Positions 33,150 through 43,992 of a DNA stretch of 64,000 bases are shown here, in pieces. The DNA lies in assembly GCF_001632365.1 (NCBI RefSeq), contig NW_024468549.1, positions 4,419 through 68,418 of the forward strand, written 5' to 3'. The position numbers and the translations under genes were made by a program. Every line of letters starts with the position of its first letter. Position 1 is the first letter of the stretch. This stretch comes from Laetiporus sulphureus 93-53 (Eukaryota > Basidiomycota > Agaricomycetes > Polyporales > Laetiporaceae). The notes under the pieces were generated by a model. The model did no database searches. It worked only from the letters and a program-made list of their open reading frames with translations, and was not told the DNA's origin.

Positions 33150-35809
33150 GTGAACGTTTCCCATATTAGGTATAATGATCTCCCACACCGATATCTCCAC
33201 TTCCATTCTCTCGAACAACTCGTTGTACATATCAAAGAACGGCAGTCCTCCGTGCAAGCCATGCAGTTGTCTAATGGTTTCTCAAACCCCGTGAGCTTGT
33301 GGTGGGGGCACCTCATGTTCGACTCCATGTTCTTTATCGTTATTTCGAGCATCATGGTGATCGGGACTTGAGTGCGACTGGTGTGCCTTTCGCCACTAAT
33401 TCTTCAGGAGCTGCAAGGATGGCAATTGTGTCTGCCAAGAGATAAGCTTCATCGAGGAACTGATCATGCAGTGGTATTTTGTGGTCACAATATCGAATAA
33501 GGTGAACATACATGCATGGTAACAATTGTTCTCTCATGACTCACGGATGTCAGGGTTCGCCAGAGGGCATGACGAGACAGTGTATCCATGCCGGAAGTGC
33601 ACTAGCATTTGTGTCAACGTTAAGGTATACATACCACCTAGTCATGACTGACCTCATCCACCAGGAGAGCTGTGAAGTCGAATGACGAATCAGCCATGAT
33701 AATGGTAGAAGAGCAATTAAACAATACATACTCCTTGAGCCTCCCAACCAACCCAGCTGCCAGATGCAGCTTGCATTTCTGCCCACCACTAAGCACATTC
33801 ACATTATAGGGGATCTTCTTACCGAGATCACAATCATGCAGCAATTGCTCGATATCCGCATCATCCGAAGAATCGCTCAGCGGCTTGATCGCTCTCCACC
33901 AGTGGAGTGTCTGGTAGCAGTCAGCCCTGGGAACAAGACATTCTTCTGTGACACGAGGCCTATCGTTCCTAGAGGAGGGTGCTCAACCCTGCCCTTGAAC
34001 AGCACTGCACCTCGTGTGCGACCTTAAAGTGTTGCTAAGATGGACATCATCGTCGACTTGCCCGCTCTGTATGGTGAACATCAGTGGACCCTATATATGA
34101 TGTCGCCTCCACAGGCTTACCCATTTGACCCAAGCGAGATGTAGATGCCTGTCTTCAGTATGTCAAGGTGCAGGTTCGCTATTGCAGTGACCATCCCTTT
34201 GTCGTGCTTGAATAGTGATGTCTTGAAGTCCTTTCCCAGGTTCCGAATGGAGATAGCAATGCCGGGCGGCACTACCGGTGAGTCCTCCTCAGTCACTGGT
34301 GTACGCTTTCTTCAAAATCACCAGGACAACATTGATGGATTGTGTGCACCGTACAGCCTTCTCTCTAGCAGCATGGCTATCCATGGCCACAGGAACACGT
34401 CGATCTTGCAGAAATCATGATATCAGTGACATCTCTCATCACAGAAAATCGACCCACGATGGCGGCAATGATCAACAGGAGAAGGGTCAAATGGTTGTGA
34501 GAGTCAGGCTGGGTGATGCTTGTGGGGATCTGATGTACCTCAAAGCCGCAGACAGCGCAGATTGTGAAGATGTAGAAGTCTGGGGGGGGAAGAAAAGAAC
34601 GCAGCCCCGGTGCTCGCACGCTCATCCACGAGCGTGAGGATGGCAAATACAATTGCGAGCACCATGGACGCGATCGCCACAAGCTGCAGGCTCTCACTGA
34701 ATGGGACAGACACCAAGAATGACCAGCTCATGAGGGAGAGGCCAGCAAGAGATGAATGACGAAGACGAGCCCACCGTTCATGCAGATGAAAATGCGATAG
34801 TGCCAGATCACAGAGACGATGATCCATGTGGGAGATAGATGAGCGAAATGCTGACATGCCAAGAAATGATGCATGCTAAGTCAATCAGGCCCATCGCCTT
34901 CATATGGCTCATGAGTTGCGTTGCACGTTTGTTCATGAAGGACCCAGGGAGCTGGTAGGCAATACCAATGTAACATATGAACAGTGCCAGAACAAATAGC
35001 TATAGGGTGCGGAGTCCCCTGACATAGCTCAGGCAGATGCTGGTGCTTTGCTCGCTGTTCGTCTCCTGCGTGAAATGCCATTCTAGAGCAGTTGAAGGAG
35101 AGGTGTCCGTATCAGTTCAATGATCGTGCAGTCTATTGCCCACTGCAACGGCAGCACATGTTCTTCGTAGCTGCTTGTGTGCTGTTCTACATTCACATAA
35201 TATAGTCCTGAGTCCACCCGAAGCATGTAGTTGTATTGCACCACAGAACTTGCATTGCCACTAGATCCAGGCAGCAAGTTAAAGACCACTGCAGTGTAGC
35301 ATTTGGAGTGGCCGTTGAAATTCTCTGGGCATAGTGAAGGGACATCATTCAGGGAGTCCGCCTTCTTGACATGACTTAGATGCTTGGAGGTGAAGCCTCT
35401 AGTAATGTGCGATATAATATCGGTCGAACATGGCGAGCCACTGCCATTCATGCCATCTGCCCACACCAGTGCCAACGAGCCGTCATAATGATCAGCGAGG
35501 CACGGTATGGTAATGGTGGTTCCTAGGCTGTACTATGAAACAAATGAGGCCTAATAGTATGAAGCGGTCAGCGATGTAGGGGACATACATTGTTTGGCTT
35601 AACGAGGAAGAGCTGTGCGACTGCAAGGAATATGCCATATGCAATGGGAAGAATAAAGCATTGAAGAATGTTAAGCTAACTGAAGGTCAGAACATCTGCA
35701 GCCTTTTCTCTAAGAATAGTCAGCGTACCCAAGGATGCTTCGAGAGCACCATCCAGTTCTTCCAGGCCAATGCTGTGAACAGTTTCCAGAAGAGACGATG
35801 GGACATCAT
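33150..35809 (-). pseudogene. ABCA-type ABC transporter relic, N-terminal half
   Basis: From MMSHRLFWKLFTALAWKNWM (start 35809) an intron of about 50 nt leads to NILQCFILPIAYGIFLAVAQ, the first membrane segment. A large extracellular loop follows (SLCPENFNGHSKCYTAVVFN; YYVNVEQHTSSYEEHVLPLQ, about 35380-35120). Further membrane segments lie at 34980-34380 (ESLQLVAIASMVLAIVFAIL; HNHLTLLLLIIAAIV). The nucleotide-binding domain starts ISIRNLGKDFKTSLF. Walker A is GSNG, intron, AGKST (about 34110-34050). Then come TIGLVSQKNVLFPG, the signature LSGGQ (about 33790) and LLADTIAILAAPEELVAKGT (about 33470). The segment GLHGGLPFFDMYNELFERM lies near 33270. The second half of a full ABCA protein is not seen. 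TAA, TGA and frame changes interrupt it, for example directly after AGKSTMMSILATL. ABCA proteins move lipids across membranes; this copy cannot. Confidence 0.75.
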
Positions 35810-36697
35810 TGGGTATGCTTCACCAGCAGAGCTAGCATATAAGCAGATATGGTAGGTGCAGCATCAATGCTGCATTCCGCGATCTGCAGCAATGCAGAAG
35901 GGAAGATGGTGGTCGGAATGTGCCTAACTCCTCTGGATCGAGGTGTGCACGAATGGAGATGAACTAGTGTATATGACAGGCACTAGAACTGTCCCACAGC
36001 TTTGGAGGATCCTCGAGCCTCCCGTGAGTGAGAGGCTGTTGCAGACCGACTCTATGAATACTGTTCCGGTGCCAAGGCTGACAACGTGGAAAGAGCAATT
36101 GAGAATAACCAGCCAGGAGGCTCTGGCTCCAAAACTGTCATGATAGGCCGAAGAGCTCTCCTAGCAGGGATGCACGGTGAGCGAGTCACTTCCTGTGCTG
36201 GTTATGCAATCTTCACCCAATTTTCAATGCTTAGTATGAGGTGACAGGATTGCAGTCGACCGGAATATCAGAGCAGCGTCGAGCACACATCCTGATAGTG
36301 CCTACCAAATGTGATGAGCCAAACCATCAAATAGATAACCCATGACATACTTCAGCACAACCTCGTCCTATCCACGAAACTTCGCAAAGCATGCCGTCTT
36401 GTACTCGTACCTGACTGTCCAGCCCTCCAGTACTTTCCATAACTATCAAGTGATTCTTTTGGATGTGAAACCCATTCACTCATGCAACTGAGTTGGTCCT
36501 TCCATTCCAAAACATCGTGACTTATCATATTTGTACGTTTTGCTTTGTCCTGGCAATCTATTGCATACACGTTCTCAGTTTCCGCATACAAAGATATAAT
36601 CCAACTCGTGCACGATAGAGCAAAGCATACGTTCCAATTCCCAGATTCTCTTGTCCTTCCTGACAACTCTGTTTCTCCTGGTATCCAAGAAATATAC
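35810..36697. other. No gene recognised between ABCA and PLD relics
   Basis: Broken ORFs only. It corresponds to the 5' flank of the ABC copy and the 3' flank of the phospholipase copy. Confidence 0.35.
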
Positions 36698-39600
36698 TTA
36701 GATATAGATGGGTAGCGTCGGATTCAACCCTATTCAATTGATCCCTTCGACAAAATTGTGCTAGTCAATCAGGAAGGTAATGACAGAAGGTGCTTACCAC
36801 AGGGCATTCCACGAGTGCACCTCGCACTCTAGAAAGACACTCCTTCGCTTGCTCGAGTGACACTTCTGGGACGACCTGTCTGGGCATGACCTTCGATATG
36901 TAATCTCAAGCAAAATGAACGTGAGACATATCCTCTGTAAGCTGACTGAACAAAGGTGACACACCCAGTACATATTCCACGAGTGCATCAGATTGGTTGG
37001 CACAGTGTGGAAGAGCTCATTGAAGATGTCCCAACTGTTCTTTGCCATATCAATCCAGAGTCTCTCAATCATCTCTGATAATGGATCCATGATGACTGTG
37101 TCCTCGTCAGTGTTCTCCTCGTTGTTGTTGGCATGCGGTGCAGGGCGCATGAAGGAGGTGACCTTTTTCTGCTGATTCTGGTAGAAGTGCGGGGCAATGA
37201 GGATGAGGTGCTCTGAGCAGTGTGAGTTGCAAGGACTAATATCGGACTAAGCAAAGCCTCACCTCTCACCTCATCAAGTTCACTGATCAGCAGCATGACA
37301 GATACCTCCGTGGGCACGTCCTGCTCCTCGTCTTCCCCGACTCATAGACGTGTGACCGCTGCAATTGCCTGATGGAGCTTGACTCCACTGTTCTCCTCAA
37401 CGAGGTTAAAGTAGGAGTCTAGATGGCCACATCAGTGCCGTGTAAAGGACGAAGGGGGTATCTCACCATACGGAGCATTGATATGATCATAGGCTCAAAA
37501 TTTGTAGAATCAGATGTAGTTTGAGCTGGAGTTTCTTTCAGCTTCTAAGTGCCGGCATCTGAGATGGTATCCATGGTTCGTAGCCAGCAGCATGGATCTC
37601 CTCATAGATGTTGTGACCGCCACAGTTCATTGTTCTGCACTGCACAGCTATGATGATATTGATGGACGTCTCCTCTTTCACTGCACCGATTCATGAGCAT
37701 GCACACTATACAGCAGAGTGTTGGTTGATTGCCTTGCCTTGCGAAGGCCGGAACCTCCAGTAACATGACGATGACCTGCATGGAATGAGCAATCATGAAA
37801 ATGGCTCCACTTCCCTCGCAATAAAGTGACTGACCTTGAACTTCTCACCATTTTGTGCAGCCTGCAAGATCCGCAATGCAGCCGCAATCTGATTCTTGAC
37901 AGGCCTGTCCTGCTGAGTGTTCGAGATGCTGCATACTGCAAAATACATGAGCACCATGGCACATGATCGGTCCAAGGTATGACTAACAAGAACTGATTCT
38001 CTACATCAGCAAGCAATATCAGACGACAGCTCTACACCTATACTGATTCAATCAAACTGACCAATGGAGATGAAGTGATTAGCCTCGAGGATCATCTGGC
38101 AGTCTGTTCCAATAAATGTGTTTGCGTCACATCAAAGTTCTGGCTTATAAACAGAAGGCACATACACGAATTCTGGACACTCTTCTCGGTGAGCACGCCA
38201 TGAGTCAGAGATGCTGCAGACAGCCTGAACATTGCACGTGCCATTGGGAGGACGCAAACATATCACCAGGTCATCGAGCTCATTGCCCGTTGGCTCGCTA
38301 TACAGGCCTTGGTAGCGCTGTGTGAAGCTGCAGCTCACCTTCGCTCAGGCCTCATGCTGGGGAAGCTCTATGTCATAGTCAATGAGGGGACATTCAGTTG
38401 GGTGCAAACATAAGTTTGTGGTGCGATACGCACGGGCAACAGCCTCATGAGGTGCCGCGTCGACATCATGTGGGAAGGCAAGCCACTCATATCGGCTACA
38501 GGAAACGTGAGCAGCATATCGAGGCTGCCATTCATCTAGCAGATGTCATCTATCGTCAGAATACTGTGGCAGCCACATGTAGGTGAATTCTGCGTGGCTC
38601 AGCATAGCGATTGGCGTACCTTGCACTTCTTGATCTCGTTCCACCGCTCTACAAAATGCTGCACAAGGTTGAGCATGACAGGCCCGCATGCTGTCATGTG
38701 CACCTGTGCAAAATCAGTCACTCGCCCGCTTCGTCCTCATCCTCAACGAACACTCACATCATGCCAGGGCATGCGCACCATCTGGATGACGCTGAGCCCA
38801 TTGTTCACATAGTTCTGCAGTGCTGGAAGTCCAGGATACGTGCATTGTTGTGATCCTGGCCCAGAAACAGGATCTGCCGGAGGTCATACGGGTGCACGTC
38901 CATGAGCAGGTGCGCATGCATGTCCCACTGCCCAAAGCAGAGGTTGAGGTCACTGACTGCGGCACGGTAGATGTCGACAATGACGAGCTAGGAGTAGCGT
39001 GTCAGCACCACACATAAGCTGACCAGATGTGAGCATACCTTTTTGTGGTGGGACCAGAACTCGACATTGTCTGTGAAACACGTGTCACAAGTGTCACCGA
39101 TTAAGCGAGTACGAACAACGCACCCGCTTCCTCTATGGTCGGGATGATCATGCATGCGATATTTGGATGCAATTCCTCGAGCACGTGCCAAGCATGTGCT
39201 GTGGTGCAGCAGATCACACTTCATCATATCACATGAACACGAGACGCGCACTGACGTTGGTGTGCTCCGAGTCCATGGACATCGTCGCGGTGACCTCCTT
39301 GTATATGACGACGTACATGTACACACCCTCCTCTGCCCTGCGCTTCAGCAGGTGGTCGAGGCGCCATTCCTGGTGGTATGCTGTGGGGCATCAGAAATAC
39401 AGTTCGGGGGTGAGCCACAGTCCTGTGGGAGTTGGTGACGGCGTCAGCGTGAGAGAACGATGAGAGGCGGGCTGCGACATGGCACATACAAGGATAAATA
39501 TCGACTCGTGCACGCTGTCGAGCAGCTCCGAGGCGCTATCCCACATGTCAGCGACTTGCTATCCACCTGCCGCTCGACGCTGCACTGAGAAGTTCTGGGC

Positions 39601-39785
39601 AGATGTACCCATTAAGGAAGGGAAGGATCTCAACGGATGAGCACCACTCTGGTAGAAACCAGTTGGGATCTTGTCCAGCACCTCTTTGACTTCGTGCGTG
39701 AAACTCTCGAAGAGATTAGCCATCATGGGGGTTTGCCAGCCATGGGCGGCGGCAGAGAACTCAGCATGAATCCTGTACTTACCAG
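36698..39785 (-). pseudogene. Phospholipase D1 (SPO14-like) relic, missing its N-terminal PX/PH part
   Basis: PLD1 hydrolyses phosphatidylcholine to phosphatidic acid using two HxKx4D motifs. On the minus strand I can follow GTSAQNFSVQ, then VADMWDSASELLDSVHESIF, the broken LTPELYF, EWRLDHLLKRRAEEGVYMYV and DSEHTNVSARLM. HKD1 spans an intron as HHKK|LVIVD (about 39045-38985). DLNLCFGQWDMHAHLLMDVH, FLGQDHNNARILDFQ and RMPWHDV follow, then PVMLNLVQHFVERWNEIKKC (about 38680-38630). Next are CNVQAVCSISDSW, LEANHFIS, KNQIAAALRILQAA, FKVIVMLLEVPAFA and NSGVKLHQAIAAVTRL. The C-terminus reads DPLSEMIERLWIDMAKNSWDI, then VVPEVSLEQAKECLSRVRGA, FVEGIN, a TGA and IGLNPTLPIYI, with TAA at 36700-36698. I could not find a second HKD motif. 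Many stops and frame changes are present. Introns are retained. Confidence 0.8.
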
Positions 39786-40510
39786 TGAAAACACCAAATT
39801 TAAAACTTAAAATATTATGCCAAGACCATTTTTGATTGGTCCGATCATTGGTTTCCATGAGGAAACATTTTGAACACATGTAGCAGCCATGTGGAAAATA
39901 TCCTGAATTCATCCGAGAATTATTGTGATGGAATTTTAGAGACATTATCAATGTTTTTGCAATGTCTTTGTGAAGCAAGCAATTTTTTTCCTGATTGTGT
40001 GCAAGCTGTATATGCCCTTCTCAACATGGGCACATGCTGGATACATGTAGACTGCATTGACAAATCATCCACAATGTTTTTACAAGAAACATTATCAATT
40101 AAAACATCATGCGACCCTCATGATGCATTTGGAAACATTTTGGATGCACAACGATACCATCAATGATGGAGCAGCAATGATTCCCACTTGATTCAGCTGT
40201 TCCTATTGGTGAAAACATCCAAAATGGTACCAGAATCATACCACATTGATATGAGTGACAGCATTGGGTACAGATTCAAATAATATTTATAATGTCTGCG
40301 AATTTTTCCCCAATAAAGCAGCTGACTTCATTCAAAATGTAGTCAGCTATTCTCTCATTAAATCACACAGGAAATATGTAGATGGCATTTTGACAATATT
40401 CAAAGTATTGTCACCATGAATCCGACGGAAACATAAGTCACATCGTTGTGACTGTAGTCACAGTGTGTTCATGATGTTTTCAGTGGAATCACAGGTCGAT
40501 GCCCCTGGTG
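39786..40510. other. A+T-rich gene-free stretch abutting the truncated Copia copy
   Basis: No protein family seen. Words such as AAACATT and AATGTTTT recur. The left junction of Copia homology is abrupt at about 40511. Confidence 0.4.
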
Positions 40511-40618
40511 AAGAATCATGCACCTACACGCGCATTACCTGACATGACGCCATACAAGAAATGGAACGTGCAGAAGCCTAATATTGCATATCTACGTGAA
40601 TTCAGATCTGACATATAG

Positions 40619-42683
40619 ATGCTAAATGAAGCACTTAACTTATCAAAGTTAGCACCGCGCCATCAAGTACACCTTCGTTGGCTATCTAGATGGACTGCAC
40701 GCCATCCGCTACTACGACGTGTCTACACGCGCCATCAAAACTTCATGCAATTATCATTTTGTGCCCGCTTTGCAGCTCCCACTCTCTGTGACAACCGACA
40801 CACCGGAGCTACAGGAGAAATCTGTGTCGGATCAAATGTGCAAGAGGGAGTCTTTTACCAAAAATGTGCCATGTTCTGATCTGAAGAAGCAGAAGCACAT
40901 AGATGTGGAAGAAGTGCAGGTACCTGAAGGACCTCGGAGATCAAAACGGAAGATCGCGCGTCTGAACTATCAGCTCCTTAATGATCCTGAGGCAGATGAT
41001 GATGACATAGATGCTGCTGCATCTGCCGAAGTGATTTACCAGGCAATGTGCACTTCTATGGATCCAGATGAACTGAAACCGTTACAGAATGCAAAGAACT
41101 CACTGGAATGGCCCCCATTGGGAGCAGGCAGTGGAAGCTGAGTTGAAGCAGCTGCATGATATGGGGACATGGAATCTTGTAGATCTACCTCCAGACTGCA
41201 AAGCGGTAGGTAACAAATGGGTCCTGGTCAAGAAGACCAACAAGGAAGGTGAGGTAATCAAGCACAAGGCACGTCTAGTAGCAAAAGGCTACTCACAGAT
41301 CCCTGGAATGGACTACACGGAGACGTTCTCGCCTGTGGTCCGTCTTGACATGATTCGAGCTGTCCTAGGGCTAGCTGCAATCCTCGATTGGATAATCCAA
41401 CAGATGGATGTCAAAGGTGCCTATCTAAATGGAATCCTGAAAGAGGAGATTTATATGCGCCAGCCTGAAGGGTATGCTGACTAGACGCACCGTGTATGCA
41501 GATTACACAAGACCCTCTATGGACTCAAATAACCGGGCATGAGTGGAATATTCAACTTAACCATGAGCTAATAAATGTGGGTTTTAGGTGATTATTCTCA
41601 GATCCTTGCGCATATATTCAGATCAGAGGTGAAAAAGTGGAAATCGTTACCGTATGGGTAGACGATCCACTGATATTCACCAATGATTCTAATATTATGG
41701 GTCATCTGAAGCATGAACTTCAGACCATGTCTGAAGTCACTGACCTAGGTGATCCAAAGAAGATCATCGGGATAGAAATTGAGCGAGATCGTGCAAAGCG
41801 CATGATTAAAATCACTCAAAATAAATATGTTGTTTTCATCCTGCAAAAAGAAGGGTTAGCGAACTCAAATGCAGTAGGCATGCCTCTTGATCTGAATATT
41901 CCCCTCGAGAAGGAGGAAATTGAGATTGATGATGTGCAAAACTGTAGCAACGGATACACGTCACTTATCGGATCTCTAATGTATGCTGCTGTGGCAACGC
42001 GCCTGGATATTGCTTATGCAGTACAACGCTTAAGCTCTTTCACTGCCAATCCTGGCATGGCACATTGGACAGCCGCAAAGTGCATCCTCAGATATTTATC
42101 TGCCACATGAGATGTCAGAATAGTATATGGTCACAAAGAAGGGAAACCATACCTCGAACAATGTAAATTCGAGAGATATTCCGATGCCAGTTTCGCCAAT
42201 GATGAAGATCGAAAATCGATCTCAGGATATGATTTCTTGGTAGGCACAGGTGCGATAACATGGAGCTCAAAGAAGCAATCCACTGTCGCATTATCTACTA
42301 CGGAAGCTGAATATACGGCATTTGCTCAAGCCGCAAAAGAGACGGTATGGCTGTGAAATCTATTCAAAGAAATAGGTTTCGAACAGACCAAACTGACAAT
42401 TTTGAACGGCGATAATATGAGTGCTATATCAATTGCGAAAGATCCGCAATTTCATGCGCGATCAAAGCATTTTGATATAAGACATCATTACATTCGAGAG
42501 AAAGTTAATGATGGAATTATTCAGGTAAAATATTGTCCGACAGGTGATATGACTGCGGACATCTTTACCAAGCCTCTTGCTAAGCCCAGACATCAAAAAC
42601 TAATGGGATTACTAGGGATGCCCATCAGCTTGAGGGGGAGTGTTGGGAATGCCCGGAGAGAGCAATCCGAGAGCACCCACTGA
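40619..42683 (+). pseudogene. Copia reverse transcriptase / RNase H of copy 2, multiply interrupted
   Basis: The RT includes NKWVLVKKTNKEGEVIKHKA and QMDVKGAYLNGI. The catalytic VDD is present but followed by Pro instead of Leu (WVDDPLIF, about 41650). RNase H ends LRGSVGNARREQ. Against copy 1 the premature stops are CAG to TAG (41482), CAA to TAA (41530), CAA against TGA (42108), CGA to TGA (42354) and TGG to TAG (40616). An extra base near 41108 shifts the frame. At the homologue of copy 1's 6550 TGA this copy keeps CGA, and its RNase H start region keeps other ancestral CpG sites, so the two copies decayed independently. Confidence 0.88.
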
Positions 42684-42838
42684 AGTCGTTGTGGCTGACG
42701 CCACATTACGTAATATTCCAAATATGTACTTATATATATAATAATCCTAATTAGGGAGCTCGGCGTATAAGCCCGAGCTCTCCTTGCCCCACACCATCAT
42801 CCGCTCGCTCGTCGTTCCGGATACTGGCGAACGCTACA
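42641..42838 (+). repeat. 3' LTR of Copia copy 2
   Basis: 198 bp, preceded by GAGGGGGAG. It retains several CpG sites lost in one or both LTRs of copy 1 (CCCGG, ATCCGAG, GACGCC, TTACGTAA, GGCGTATAAG), giving a direct view of CpG loss in copy 1. Confidence 0.9.
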
Positions 42839-43992
42839 TTCTACAACAACCATTTCTCTCTTATACAACTGATGTTGCTCGCTGGACCTCACTGAAAGCT
42901 CATTACACTTGCAATAGCCCGACTCTTGAATGACTGATTGCCTCTCGAAACTGCCGACTTGGTATCTTCCAACGGAATTCGCGTTCAACCTTCCAGGAAG
43001 TTGCATCTCTCTGTGGATGTCATAGCTGCGAGCATATCTGGCTGCTTGGGTGAGGGACAAACAATTGGTGCTTATGTCTAATGACACGTCCTAGTCACCT
43101 TAATCCCGAAGTCTGCCATTCTCTGTCTTCCGTAAGTGTTCATCCCACCCCGCTGACCCCATACCGTCATTTTGCCTCGCTTGCACTTGCTCTCATGCTC
43201 TACGCTGAGATTATGTGGCCGTACGCTCCTTGGCTCCTCAGAACGCGCTGCTTATCTGCTTTCATTCGCCTTGAAGTATTCGTTCCTTGCTAGTCCGCAG
43301 TCATTGTCTGTCTGTCACTGGTATTGTTTATGACAATTTGGGTAATTTGTTATAACACATAAGCATCACAAAGCCCGCGGACAGTGTCAAAGGTAGCGCG
43401 CCCGGAAATGTGGCTGTGTCGGCCGCTGCTTTCACAAAGCCCTCCCATTACCAACCGCCGAAAAGGCATACCAGATGGGTAAAACTCCCGACTTAACCGT
43501 GTTACTGAGACTAATTAGTCGTCACTCAGTGGCAATGTCTCAATGTGTATAGCATGTAGCAGTCCTTGCATGAGCCCTCAGCTGCTAAAGCGCTGAAGTT
43601 TCGCGGCCGCAAATGCAGATTCACCGATGTTTGCCTATATTCTCTTTGTTGACATGATGTACACTCTATGCCAGTACATAGCCTGTCCATCATGCCGGCT
43701 TCAATTATACCATCACACCATACCTAACTGACTTTGGTTTTGAGCCTGCTCGTGCCTTGTGTGCATTGTTTTCGGATGGCTGTCACCATATAAGCAGTAT
43801 TTATGATAGAAGCAGACAATTTCTCTATGCGTACTCTCCTTTCGGCGACCTCGAATCCGATAGGCTATCGCTGAGGCTTGGGCGCGAATCATGACACGAG
43901 GAATGCCTGCGTGCAAGCGGCTATATCTTCCTTCCTCTTCACCACCACCTTCAGCCCTTGAGTCGACCTCCTCGGCCTCACCTGCTGTTCTC
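42839..43992. other. Boundary between repeat-rich and gene-rich parts; 5' region of the helicase gene
   Basis: No gene recognised. Base composition rises in G+C towards the right. The frame upstream of 43993 is open back to an ATG at 43891, so the helicase N-terminus could be 34 residues longer. Confidence 0.45.

Larger units (their letters stand above)
40511..42838 (+). mobile_element. 5'-truncated Copia copy 2 (late integrase to 3' LTR)
   Basis: Homology to copy 1 begins at AAGAATCA (copy 1 about 4564) and runs to the end of the 3' LTR. The 5' LTR, gag, protease and most of integrase are missing. The purine tract and LTR are intact. No left target-site copy can exist, so the truncation followed insertion or arose by rearrangement. 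Confidence 0.9.
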
